Shown here: positions 42,975-50,989 of the stretch, one piece after another
How the letters are laid out: every line of letters starts with the position of its first letter
Position numbering within the stretch: the first letter of the stretch is position 1
NCBI RefSeq assembly: GCF_001613065.1
Contig: NZ_BDBQ01000063.1
Location: forward strand, 1-64,000
Direction of reading: 5' to 3'
Length of the DNA: 64,000 nt
Source of the DNA: Nocardia miyunensis NBRC 108239
Lineage (GTDB): Bacteria > Actinomycetota > Actinomycetes > Mycobacteriales > Mycobacteriaceae
Program-made: the position numbers and the translations under genes
The notes under the pieces: generated by a model
The model's database searches: none
Seen by the model: only the letters and a program-made list of their open reading frames with translations
What the model was told of the DNA's origin: nothing

Positions 42975-45278
42975 CTACTGAGGAGGCCGTGCCATCCAGG
43001 CCGCGACCTGGGCCCGCGAGGCGAAGCCGAGTTTGCCGAGGATGTTCTCCAGATGCCGGTCGACGGTGCGCGGCGAGACCACGAGCCGTTGCGCGATCTG
43101 CCGGTTGCTCAGGCCCTCGGCGACGAGTTCGGCCACCTGCAGTTCGCGCGTGGTCAGTACGGCGTCGTCCTGCCGCGTGGGTTCGGCCGCACTCTCACGA
43201 TTGTCCAGCGCCCGCGCCATCACCTGATCGTGATCGAGACCTTCGCCGCGCATGCGCTCGGCTCGCAGCACCGATTCGGGAAGCGCCGCGGCGGTTGTCC
43301 GCTCGCAAGCATCGTGCGGCTGCGCCAGGTAGGGTCCGAACGCGGTGATCGAGGTGCCGATCCGGCGCCATTCCGACTCGATCGCTCCGAGCAGCCACGC
43401 CGCCCGTCGGTATTCACCGCGAGCGGCGGCGATCCAGGCCAGCAGTTCCAGCATCAGGCTCGTGGCCACGCGATCGTTGAACGCGGTCTGGATCTGCAGT
43501 GCGGCATAGGTCGAGGTGACCGCCTCGTCGTTTTCGCCGTGCGTGTGCTGGTAGAAACCGAGGGCCCACAGGGCCAGCGACTTGCTCCATTGTTCGCCGC
43601 TCGCATCGGCCAGGGCGATCGTCTGCCGGGCCGTCCGGGGTGCGGTGTCGGGGCCGTCGCTCGCCTGGGACATGGCCAGCTGGAACAGGGTGAACCGGGT
43701 GAGACTCTCGTCGTCGGGGAAATCCGCGAGGACGCGCTCATAGATCACGATGGACTCCGCGTTATGGCCGCGGAACCTCGCGGATGTGCCGCGCAGACTG
43801 CTCGCCCAGCCGGTGGAGCGGCGGTCGTTCACGGCGACCGCCCGGGTGATGCACTCCTCCAGCGCCTGGTCGGCCGCGTCGCGATCGCCCTGCAGCAGCA
43901 TCACCCACGCCGCTACCCACAGCGCCGGGATCCGTTCGGGGCTGTCCGGGTCGCCACAGCGCAACGCTCGCTCGGCCCATTGGCGTCCGTCGCTGAGGAA
44001 TCCATCGGCACACCAGTGGTAGCGAAGTGCGGTGACCAGCGCCAGCCCCTTGTGCGCGGCGGTCGGCTCGTTGGTGGCCCAGTCGAGTGCCGCTCGGAGG
44101 TTGTCGTGCTCGCGGCGCAATTCGGCCAGGCTGGCCGCCTGGCCGGGGCCGTTCCACTCTTCGGCGCTTCGCTCGGCGAGCGCGAGGTAGTAGTCGCAAT
44201 GCCGCTCACGCCGGACATCGGTTTCGCCCAGTTCGGTCAGCCGGTGCCCGCCGTACTCGCGGATCGTTTCCAGCATCCGGTACCGGGGCGGACCGTCGCT
44301 CGGGGCGAATGTCAGGATCGACTGGGTGATCAGGTGGTCGATCAGGTCCAGAATCTGTTCGCGCGGCAGGTCGGGACCGCTGCACACGCCCTCCGCCGCG
44401 GCCAGGGTGAATTCGCCGGCGAAAACCGACAGGCGCGCCCACAGCAACTGCTCCGCCGGTCCGCTCAGCTCGTAGCTCCAGTCGATCAGCGCGCGCAGGG
44501 TCCGCTGTCGCGGCACGGCCGCCCGCGAGTCGAAGTCCAGCAGGGTGAACCGGTCGTCGAGTCGTTCCAGGAGCCCGGACATCGTCAGGGAGCGCAGCCG
44601 GGATGCGGCGAGTTCGATGGCGAGCGGGATGCCGTCCAGCCGGTAGCAGACGCGCGCGACCGCCTCTGTCTCCCCTTCGGTCACCGTGAATTCCGGACGT
44701 ACTGCCCGGGCGCGTTCCAACAGCAGCGTCGGCGCTTCGAAAGCGGTCAGTGCCGTCGGTGTGATCGTCGTGCCCGAGTCGGGGATCGACAGCGGCAGGA
44801 CCGGGTACACATGCTCGCCCACGATCCGGAGCGCTTCCCGGCTGGTGGCCAGAATCCGCAGCTCAGCGCATGATTTGAGCAGGTGCTCGCACAGCGCGCC
44901 GGTACTTTCGACCAGATGTTCGCAGTTGTCGAGAACGATCAACGCATCGAGATCGGCGAGATGGTCGACGAGTTGACTCTCGGCGGTCCGGTTCGACATA
45001 TCGATGATGCCCAGACTGGTCATCACCGCCTGTGCCACCAGAGCCGGATTGCTGACGCAGGCGAGATCCACGAACCAGACACCGTCCGGGAATGGAGTGG
45101 CGGCCGCGACCTCGGTGGCCAGCCGTGTCTTACCCACCCCGCCCACACCGGTGAGCGTGACCAGTCGCGCGGTCGTGAGCAGCTTGCGGACCTCGCGGAT
45201 ATCCCGTTCCCGTCCGACGAAGCTGGTGATCGCGAACGGCATGTTACCGACCATGCGAGCGTGCCTGCGTCTGGCCAC
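42975..45278 (-). CDS. Large ATP-binding LuxR-family regulator
   Basis: A 767-residue STAND-type regulator. The P-loop is GVGGVGKTRLATEVA near residue 41, followed by a Walker B-like LDALIVLDNCEHL and NB-ARC-type helical regions. The middle (about 370-650) is a TPR-like helical repeat stretch. The C-terminal LuxR HTH is LTTRELQVAELVAEGLSNRQIAQRLVVSPRTVDRHLENIL. Such proteins act as ATP-dependent signal-gated activators; the signal and targets are unknown. There are three possible starts (GTG 45278, ATG 45254, ATG 45242), none with a strong ribosome binding site. It is monocistronic and convergent with the deaminase gene. Confidence 0.88.
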   Translation of the reverse strand: MARRRHARMVGNMPFAITSFVGRERDIREVRKLLTTARLVTLTGVGGVGKTRLATEVAAATPFPDGVWFVDLACVSNPALVAQAVMTSLGIIDMSNRTAESQLVDHLADLDALIVLDNCEHLVESTGALCEHLLKSCAELRILATSREALRIVGEHVYPVLPLSIPDSGTTITPTALTAFEAPTLLLERARAVRPEFTVTEGETEAVARVCYRLDGIPLAIELAASRLRSLTMSGLLERLDDRFTLLDFDSRAAVPRQRTLRALIDWSYELSGPAEQLLWARLSVFAGEFTLAAAEGVCSGPDLPREQILDLIDHLITQSILTFAPSDGPPRYRMLETIREYGGHRLTELGETDVRRERHCDYYLALAERSAEEWNGPGQAASLAELRREHDNLRAALDWATNEPTAAHKGLALVTALRYHWCADGFLSDGRQWAERALRCGDPDSPERIPALWVAAWVMLLQGDRDAADQALEECITRAVAVNDRRSTGWASSLRGTSARFRGHNAESIVIYERVLADFPDDESLTRFTLFQLAMSQASDGPDTAPRTARQTIALADASGEQWSKSLALWALGFYQHTHGENDEAVTSTYAALQIQTAFNDRVATSLMLELLAWIAAARGEYRRAAWLLGAIESEWRRIGTSITAFGPYLAQPHDACERTTAAALPESVLRAERMRGEGLDHDQVMARALDNRESAAEPTRQDDAVLTTRELQVAELVAEGLSNRQIAQRLVVSPRTVDRHLENILGKLGFASRAQVAAWMARPPQ

Positions 45279-45638
45279 GACACCAATCTAACCGCGTCGA
45301 GTACCCAGCATCCCCGTAGCGAATAACGAGTTGATGCGAAAGCTGCGTCGCCGTCCTCCGCCCTGTTTTCGGTGCCTGGTTCAGCCGGGAGGCAGGTATA
45401 CGGGTACTTATCTGGGTACGAGGATGGGTAATTCCACGGATGCCGGATGGGTGTAAAAGACGAGAATTACAGGGGCAAGCGACAGAAGTGCCAGCCTTTC
45501 GGCGGAGCGTTCACCGCACGACGACCCCACCGGCACGGCTTGCGGCCCCTGCGGCTCACAACGGAGTGCAGCCGAGGTCGAGCAGTGCCGCTCGGTGGGG
45601 CCACGACCTTGTGCGGCGAACCGAAACCGGATCATCCG
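45279..45638. other. Intergenic region with periodic GGGTA motifs
   Basis: 360 bases with no supportable gene; an open frame at 45447 has no protein-like composition before residue 65. GGGTA occurs at 45402, 45414 and 45426, exactly 12 bp apart, which could be a binding site for an unknown regulator. This is where the lower-GC accessory stretch begins. Confidence 0.4.
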
Positions 45639-45977
45639 ATGCACACTGTATTGCCCCTCGCCTACGGATACCTACGCACCGATCTACTGCGCGATCGCGA
45701 CCCGAATTCGGTTGAACAGCGGCTACGAGCCGCCGCGGACTCACTCGGGTACGCACTGGGCACCGTCTTCTACGAGCCGGTTCCCCACGACGGGACCCTG
45801 CCACCGGCGTTCGTCGAGCTGGTCCAGGAATGCCGCCGAACCGAAGCGCACACGGTCCTGACCATGCACGGACACCTGTCCTGCATGTCCGTGTGTCACA
45901 AAGTCCTCGAGGCGATCCTCGGAGGACACCCCGGCGGCATGATCCGGGAAGTCGAGCCGGAATGGGAGGCCTGCTGA
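45639..45977 (+). CDS. Degenerate resolvase-N-terminal-like small protein
   Basis: A 112-residue protein. The opening VLPLAYGYLRTDLL resembles the first strand of serine recombinases (YGYxRVS), and the rest (SVEQRLRAAADSLGYALG, then a VFYEP strand) follows the resolvase fold. However, the catalytic serine position is not conserved (RTD instead of RVS), and the DNA-binding C-terminus is absent. It is therefore more likely a domesticated or regulatory protein than an active recombinase. The ATG at 45639 fits the fold; no strong ribosome binding site precedes it. It borders the broken XRE/DUF397 pair and the WXG100 toxin locus. Confidence 0.5.
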   Translation: MHTVLPLAYGYLRTDLLRDRDPNSVEQRLRAAADSLGYALGTVFYEPVPHDGTLPPAFVELVQECRRTEAHTVLTMHGHLSCMSVCHKVLEAILGGHPGGMIREVEPEWEAC

Positions 45978-46443
45978 TCATCAGCAGCGGCACAGTCCGC
46001 ACGACAACCGCCTGAACTTCGACCCCCCACCCGGGTCCCGGGTGCACGTCGTCTCCGATGAGACGGTGCGTCCGGTGATGGCGGCCGCGGTGACGGGGTG
46101 CCATCTTTGCGGCGGAAATCTTCGACCGCGGTCATCCGTCGAGCCATCGTTCGATCTCTCGTCGAGTGTTTCGGTGGGGTCTGCGGGTAGCTTCAGTGCG
46201 ATGCTTGCTCGATCCGCATCGCTCGGCTCGGCGAGGCTCCGCCTCGCAACGCCCGAGTCCCATGGCAATTCGCTCGCCGAGTTCATCCATACGTCCCCCT
46301 GAGGCGGAGCCTGCTTCTTCGTAGACTTGAAAAGCTCTGTGGTGCAGATGGAATAGTCTGATCATGTCGTCCTCGGCCCGGCAATCGGCAGGTGCTGTCG
46401 AAAGTGTTGCGCGCTTTCGTATTTCCGAATTGCATTCCCGCGC
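45978..46443. other. Gene-poor stretch with inverted repeats
   Basis: 466 bases with no gene I can support. GCGAGGC-TCC-GCCTCGC forms a hairpin at 46231-46247. GGCTCCGCCTC at 46235-46245 recurs inverted at 46301-46311, giving a potential long-range stem. Short frames on both strands have no recognisable domain. Confidence 0.45.
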
Positions 46444-46713
46444 ATGCGGGATGGCAGCGTGTCACTCGCGAGGCGAATCCCGTGGGCTCTCCCGGAATCG
46501 CCGACAGTCGCAGATGCAGCACGGCAGTTGGAACTGACAGCTCGGCGGCAGCGGAGAATTACCGAAGATCCTGAATTCTCACTGGAAGTGCTGTTGTCCG
46601 AGGCAACCTTGCGGCATCAGGTCGGCAGCCGGGAGGTGATGGCCGAGCCAGTGAGGCACCTTGCAACACCAGGCGTCTGGTGCTGGAGATCGCATCGCAG
46701 AGGAGTACGGCGC
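46444..46713 (+). pseudogene. Remnant of an XRE/DUF5753 regulator
   Basis: The frame encodes, at about 46543-46663, RRQRRITEDPEF, VLLSEATLRHQVGS and REVMAEPVRHL. This is the characteristic centre of the DUF5753 domain of actinobacterial XRE regulators (QRRLL..DPPF..VLDEAALRR.VG..EVM..QL.HL). The N-terminal HTH and the rest of DUF5753 are missing: the preceding 100 bases do not encode them, and the match ends at about 46663. Family proteins are about 280 residues, so most of the gene is lost. It lies directly before a frame-broken DUF397 gene, its usual partner. Assignment is by pattern only. Confidence 0.55.
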
Positions 46714-46847
46714 GTGAGCAAAAGGCTATCCGGCGCAATCTGGTTCAAGAGTAGTCATAGTCAGACGGCGGAGATTGCGTCGAGGTTGCCCATCTCTTCG
46801 GCGGATCGGTCGGTGTCCGTGACTCGAAGAATCCACTCAGTCGTTGA
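46714..46847 (+). pseudogene. Frameshifted DUF397 protein
   Basis: GTG 46714 has AGAGGAG upstream and begins VSKRLSGAIWFKSSHSQ, the start of a DUF397 domain (W-KSS-S). The rest of the domain, DGGDCVEVAHLFGGSVGVRDSKNP, appears in another frame from about 46765 and ends at TGA 46845-46847. A single-base shift therefore breaks a gene of about 44 codons. DUF397 proteins pair with XRE/DUF5753 regulators, a remnant of which lies just upstream. It overlaps, tail to tail, the end of the minus-strand immunity-like gene. Confidence 0.7.
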
Positions 46848-47364
46848 TATCGTCGGAGTCGTAGTCGATATCCAAGTTCTCGGGCCGCGGCGGCCACTCG
46901 GGAGTCGTAACCAAATTTCCTGTCCACGGATCTATCCGTACAATCGGATAGTTGGTCTGCGCCGATAGTCCAGTGCGAGTCCACAGCGACGTTTCACCGT
47001 CATATAGTGTGACCTCGGATGCCTCGGTGCTGTCAGTGAGAAGGAGTTTCCATCCGTTCCTGAAGGCGATCCTGGCGGCACCCGATTTGAAGAATACCGG
47101 TGATACGACCGGGGAGCCGAGATATTGTTCAACGGCTTCTCGCGCCCAATGCGTGATCGTCTGCCGTTCTGGCGCATTTTTCGCGAGCGATCGGGGCGAA
47201 AGTTGTGCATCGTATCCGACGGTGAGCTTGAAGGAATTGTTGAAGATCAGCTCGATGATATTTGGCTGCCAGATGACTCGGCAAACCTCGCCGCCCCGCA
47301 TCGGCGATATGATCCAGCGATCGTTATATTCCTTAATTTGTTGATCTGCAGCATTCCCGTTCAT
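46837..47364 (-). CDS. DUF6188-like protein, probable immunity protein
   Basis: A 175-residue acidic cytosolic protein with an intact frame. The pattern (an N-terminal strand-rich part with a QPNIIELIFNNSFKLTVG segment, then SGAARIAFRNGWKLLLTD and a C-terminal acidic tail DIDYDSDDIND) resembles DUF6188 proteins, which often occur in polymorphic toxin loci. Its ATG overlaps the stop of the upstream toxin-like frame by one base (TGATG), and GAGGGG is well placed, so the two were translationally coupled. That position, immediately after a WXG-type toxin, is typical of the cognate immunity gene. Base composition is lower in GC than the surroundings (33 of 60 at 47041-47100). The immunity role is inferred. 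Confidence 0.6.
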   Translation of the reverse strand: MNGNAADQQIKEYNDRWIISPMRGGEVCRVIWQPNIIELIFNNSFKLTVGYDAQLSPRSLAKNAPERQTITHWAREAVEQYLGSPVVSPVFFKSGAARIAFRNGWKLLLTDSTEASEVTLYDGETSLWTRTGLSAQTNYPIVRIDPWTGNLVTTPEWPPRPENLDIDYDSDDIND

Positions 47365-48153
47365 CAGTTCCCCTCGAGTTCGTCCAGGATGTTTCCGATG
47401 CTGTCTTCCGAAGGGGTACCATCCGGCATCTTTACGTGTACCTCACCGGAATCCAGGTCGACTACGACATCCGGATTTTTATTGCCGCCGTTACCTCGTC
47501 ACCCGCCTTGCGCTTTGATCTTGTGAATCGCATCCTTGACTGCAGCCGGAGGGTATCCGAATGTGCTCGCAATCTTGTTGACCTTGGTCGTCATCGAGTT
47601 GGCGGCGAATGGCGCCGACCACGGCGGTGACGACGATAGTGGTCTCGAGAGTGTTGATCGCGCTGGAGGTGTCGTGACCAAGAGCGACAGTGGCGTCGTG
47701 ATAATTGCCGATAGGGGAGGCTACGTTTTGTGTGGCCGTAGCGACAGTGTCAGCTCCGTTTTTCAGAGTGATGAAGTGGTCCTGGCTCAGCTGCAGGTTC
47801 TGTCGGTCATCCATCCCGTCGAACATCGCCGAGTACTCGCTGACCTGATTTATGGCAGGGCGGGTTGGCGCGGGATTGCTCTTGTTGGCGATGCCGTAGT
47901 TGTAGCCCATCGCGTACAGGGCTGTCCCGTAGTTGGTGAGGGCGTTGGCCAGGCTCGAGCACGCCTGCATTGTCTGCTGGGCGGCGGTGTCGTATGCCTT
48001 GCCCCATTCTTTGCAGCCAGGCGCATCGCCTGCCATACCGGCGCACTTGCCTTTGACGGCATCATGTACCGGTTTATCGGTCCTACGCAGATCATCTGCG
48101 AGATCGTGACATTTCTTGGCAGCGTCGTAATAGGTCTGCCAATCGACGATCAT
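47364..48153 (-). pseudogene. ESX/WXG-type polymorphic toxin gene, broken by a frameshift and a stop
   Basis: The first 170 codons form one frame: MIVDWQTYYDAAKKCHDLADDL, then Ala-rich helices with CSSLANALTNYGTALYAMGYNYGIAN, an ESX-secreted helical N-terminus. At about 47612 the protein-like sequence moves to another frame (FAANSMTTKVNKIASTFGYP, then VKDAIHKIKAQGG). It reaches an in-frame TGA (47498-47500) where a Trp would fit, and continues with RGNGGNKNPDVVVDLDSGEV, MPDGTPSEDSIGNILDELEGN to TGA at 47364-47366. That tail resembles the NPDV/DSIGNI C-terminal domain of some polymorphic toxins (possibly Ntox24-like; unsure). The start overlaps WXG100-2 and the end overlaps the immunity-like gene. 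Two lesions imply an inactive toxin, unless sequence errors are involved. Confidence 0.65.
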
Positions 48154-48455
48154 GTTTGTCCGCTCTCGAGTATGCGGCGATTGGTATCGATCGCGGTCGT
48201 GTAGCGGCCGTGGGCTTTTTTGGCGGCATCACTCATCTCGGAGATGCCTTCGGCGAGTTCCTTTGCGCTGGAGAGCCATTGGGTGTGGGCGTCGGAGTAC
48301 GCAGCTGCGGCAGCGGATTCCCAGCTGCCAGTGGAAAGAGTTTTTACCTTGCGGTCGAGCTCATCGAGGTGTTCACGCAGGAATCCGGACAAGCCACTCA
48401 ATTGGCCAACGATCCGGTCGAGTTGGTCGAGGTCGACGGTGAACTCGGAACTCAT
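48150..48455 (-). CDS. WXG100-family protein (second of pair)
   Basis: A 101-residue, all-helical protein of ESX-A/B size. Two long helices flank a turn with GSWESAAAAAYSDAHTQW, where WES replaces the usual WxG. It has no signal peptide; partners of this kind are exported by a type VII (ESX) system as helical hairpin dimers. Both its start (ATG 48455) and stop overlap neighbours by four bases (ATGA), so it is tightly coupled to WXG100-1 upstream and the toxin-like frame downstream. Its likely job is as a secretion partner for the toxin. No ESX core gene (eccC and others) is in the window. Confidence 0.82.
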   Translation of the reverse strand: MSSEFTVDLDQLDRIVGQLSGLSGFLREHLDELDRKVKTLSTGSWESAAAAAYSDAHTQWLSSAKELAEGISEMSDAAKKAHGRYTTAIDTNRRILESGQT

Positions 48456-48727
48456 GGCAGATCCAGACTTGAGATGCGGTTGGCATTACCGGTATCGGCC
48501 GAGCGGTAGCTGTCAGCGGTCACGCCGAGTTTCTCGGCCAGACTGGTGAGCTCCTGCATGAGTTGCGTTCCGCCGTGGTGGGCTTCGCTCCACCCGGCGG
48601 AGAATTCGGCGGCGGCGTCGCCGGTCCAGTGCTGGCCGAGTAGAGCATCGACCTCCCGAGCGGCTGAACTCAGTGCCTGCTTCATGGTGTCGGCGATGTT
48701 GTATACGTACTGCCCGACCGCTTGCAC
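48452..48727 (-). CDS. WXG100-family protein (first of pair), N-terminus probably frameshifted
   Basis: 91 residues if read from GTG 48727. It is a helical hairpin with the WTG turn in LLGQHWTGDAAAEFSAGW, typical of WXG100 proteins. Family members usually start about 15 residues earlier. The same frame continues upstream as GQNLSVVPDDVQAVGQYVY but has no start codon. An ATG at 48780 lies in another frame, and one extra G in the five-G run at 48764-48768 would join them as MSSSGGIFGQNLSVVPDD. TATTGT at 48788-48793 sits seven bases before that ATG, as in a leaderless promoter. So either a one-base deletion truncates it or GTG 48727 is used. First gene of the toxin locus. Confidence 0.75.
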   Translation of the reverse strand: MQAVGQYVYNIADTMKQALSSAAREVDALLGQHWTGDAAAEFSAGWSEAHHGGTQLMQELTSLAEKLGVTADSYRSADTGNANRISSLDLP

Positions 48728-48959
48728 ATCGTCGGGAACTACTGACAGGTTCTGACCGAAGATCCCCCGCTACTGCTCATGCTCGTGACAATATCGGCGT
48801 GATCCCAGCTGCGTCCAGAAGCTGATGGCCGAACTCGCACCTCCCTGGACAGCTCGCCGTCGCCTGCTTCGGCGACCCCGCGTGCTGTCAGGATCGTGCA
48901 ACGCCAGCCGCACTGTCGTACCAATACCTTGGGATCAGGCCGGATTCAGCTGGGACGCT

Positions 48960-49481
48960 TCAGATCTCGGTGCGATTGCGATCTCGCTGTTCCCCGGTAG
49001 TGTCCCCACGCTCGAATGCGGTGGCGTTCGATGCCCGCGGTGCGTTGCCGCCATCCTTCGCGGGCTGTAGATCCCGCGCCGCGCTCTGCTCCCGGATGGC
49101 CGCACGTCTGCGGCTGCGTCTACTGGGCCTGTGCGGTGCCGAGGTGGTCGGTTCGAGCAGGGTGCGGATGCGTTGGGGCCATCCGGGGGCGACGTTTCCC
49201 TCGCGTGCGCGTTCGGAGAGATATGCGCCGGCGATACAGTCGATGAAGGTTTCCACGTCCAAATCCCTGCGAGCGCCGCCCTGTTCGGCGGCGGTCTCGA
49301 CGACATGGGCGAGTGCGGCGCGATGTCGCTGTACGACAGTGCGAATCGCGGCGGTCGACTCGGAGCCGTTGTCGACGAGCAACGCGCCCACGCCGCCCGG
49401 GCCTATTCCCGTATCCACTGAAGCCCCCGCCGACGCTCCCGACCGCGTCGTGCTGCTCGTGACTCCGACCGCAAACGGCAC
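48960..49481 (-). pseudogene. Remnant of a TetR-family regulator (ligand-binding half only)
   Basis: The segment VVQRHRAALAHVVETAAEQGGARRDL, then VETFIDCIAGAYLSERAREG and WPQRIRTLLEP is the TetR C-terminal pattern (as in TetR_C_16 regulators, ending in a short RxLL helix). No TetR HTH is encoded before it: the 90 upstream bases code for a Ser/Thr/Gly-rich stretch and no start with a ribosome binding site exists. The frame continues for some 65 Arg-rich codons beyond the natural end. A 5'-deleted, decaying gene is the best reading. Low confidence. Confidence 0.4.
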
Positions 49482-49737
49482 CCAATAGGGTAATCCGCCC
49501 GGGCGCGCGACAATCCACTAGTGCCACAGTGACATTCGCATCTCAGCAACATTGCGACAAGTGTCACGGCGCAGGGTGGCCGATGTGCGGGAGACATCGG
49601 CCGGAGACAAGTCCGTCTCGGCCGACCTTCCGTATGGTGGAGCAGATGGCCGAGTGGGGCCGGTGCCGGAACGGTCCGCATCAATTCTCACCACGGTCAC
49701 CGGTGATGTTGCACTACAAGGTAGTTGGTGCTCCGTC

Positions 49738-50703
49738 TCAGAGGGGCGGGATGGCAGGCCGGGATCGCTCGATCAGTGCGGTGGCCTGGTCGAGTTGGGT
49801 GGTGAAGGCTTCCGGGGTGAGAGTCGCGATGCGAATGAGCAGGTGGCGTGCTCCGGCCTGGACGTACTGATCCAGTTGGGCGGCAACCTGTTCCGTTGAT
49901 CCTGTCATCATCACCTGGATCTGCTCGACCTGTTCCAGGGGCATGCGGTAAGTGGCTTCGCAGTAGTCGGCCAGGGCGGCGCGGCCGCGGACTGGATCGT
50001 CGTCGATGTAGACGGTCGCGAAAAGAGCTGGGGTGATGGAGGCTTCGTCGCGTCCGGCAGCTGTGCTCGCCGCGTGGATCGCGGTCAGGCCGGATTCGTA
50101 GTCGCGGACATCCGGTGGATAGGGGAGCCAACCGTCGTAGAGGCGACCTGTGCGGCGCAGGGCTGCGGGGGTTATTCCGGCGAGCCAGATCGGTGGTCCG
50201 CCGGGACGGTGGGGACGCGGCACCTCGGGCAGCCAGTCGTAGTGTAAAACCTTGCCGTGGAAGGGGTTCGAGTTACCCGACCACAGTTGACGCCAGAGGC
50301 GCACGGTGTCGTCGAGATATGCGAAGCGGGTTCGGAAATCGACTCCGGACAACTCGAATTCGGGCTCGCTGATGCCCGGGAATCCGGCCCCGACGCCGAG
50401 GACGATGCGGCCCCGCGACAGCAGATCCAGCGAGGTCAGGGTCAGTGCGGTGTGGACCGGGTTGCGGTAGGCGGGGATCAGGGCGGCGGTGCCGAGGATG
50501 ATGCGTTCGGTTGCTGTCGCGGCGGCCGCGAGCAGTGTCAGGGGTTCGATTCGCGCGCGCAGGAGGGAGTCGCCGACCCAGGCCGAATCGAATCCTCGCT
50601 GCTCGGCGGTCACCACCAGGTCGAGCAGCGCGTGTGCCGAACCTCCGGCCGCGAGCTGGGCTTGTCCGGCGGGAAGCAGTAGTCCGTATCGGATGTCTTT
50701 CAC
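49738..50703 (-). CDS. LLM-class (F420- or FMN-dependent) oxidoreductase
   Basis: A 321-residue luciferase-like monooxygenase-fold protein. It has IRYGLLLPAG at the start, LVVTAEQRGFDSAWVGDSLL and LGTAALIPAYRNPVHTALTLTSLDLLSRGRIVLGVGAGFPG, the cofactor-pocket strand pattern of F420-dependent LLM proteins. APPLIWLAG-type and DGWLPYP segments complete it. Actinobacterial members usually use F420; the substrate is unknown. GTG 50703 begins the conserved part and the long upstream frame is not family-like; no strong ribosome binding site is seen. It is on the same strand as the MarR gene, 286 bases away. Confidence 0.83.
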   Translation of the reverse strand: MKDIRYGLLLPAGQAQLAAGGSAHALLDLVVTAEQRGFDSAWVGDSLLRARIEPLTLLAAAATATERIILGTAALIPAYRNPVHTALTLTSLDLLSRGRIVLGVGAGFPGISEPEFELSGVDFRTRFAYLDDTVRLWRQLWSGNSNPFHGKVLHYDWLPEVPRPHRPGGPPIWLAGITPAALRRTGRLYDGWLPYPPDVRDYESGLTAIHAASTAAGRDEASITPALFATVYIDDDPVRGRAALADYCEATYRMPLEQVEQIQVMMTGSTEQVAAQLDQYVQAGARHLLIRIATLTPEAFTTQLDQATALIERSRPAIPPL

Positions 50704-50989
50704 CGCTTCAGGATTCGCCGCGGCGCGGTCGGGAGACAATTCCCTGCAGGGTATCGCGAGGCGTTGTTCCGGCTGCGGAAAATTTGCCGAATGCGCAATG
50801 CTTTTCAGCGCCGCGCTGTTGGTGGTCTGTGCGGTGGTGGTGCTACTGCTGACGCGGCGGAATTCGGACGCCGACGATTCCCTGGCCGGGGCGCGCTCGG
50901 CCTGAGCCGCGCCGACCGAGGTGGCACCGTCGGCGAATTCGACAGTGCTGGAGGGGAATCGGGTCCGCGTTTCGGCGAAAGGCGCACGG

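Noticed and set aside
46132..46365. 77-residue minus-strand frame with VYEEAGSASGG and a RREIERWLDG ending
   Set aside because: It looks partly protein-like but has no ribosome binding site, no known domain and an incoherent middle; it may be a remnant, but not enough to annotate.
48739..48924. 61-residue minus-strand frame upstream of WXG100-1
   Set aside because: Apart from its last codons (MSSSGG, the likely original WXG100-1 start) it has no protein-like content.
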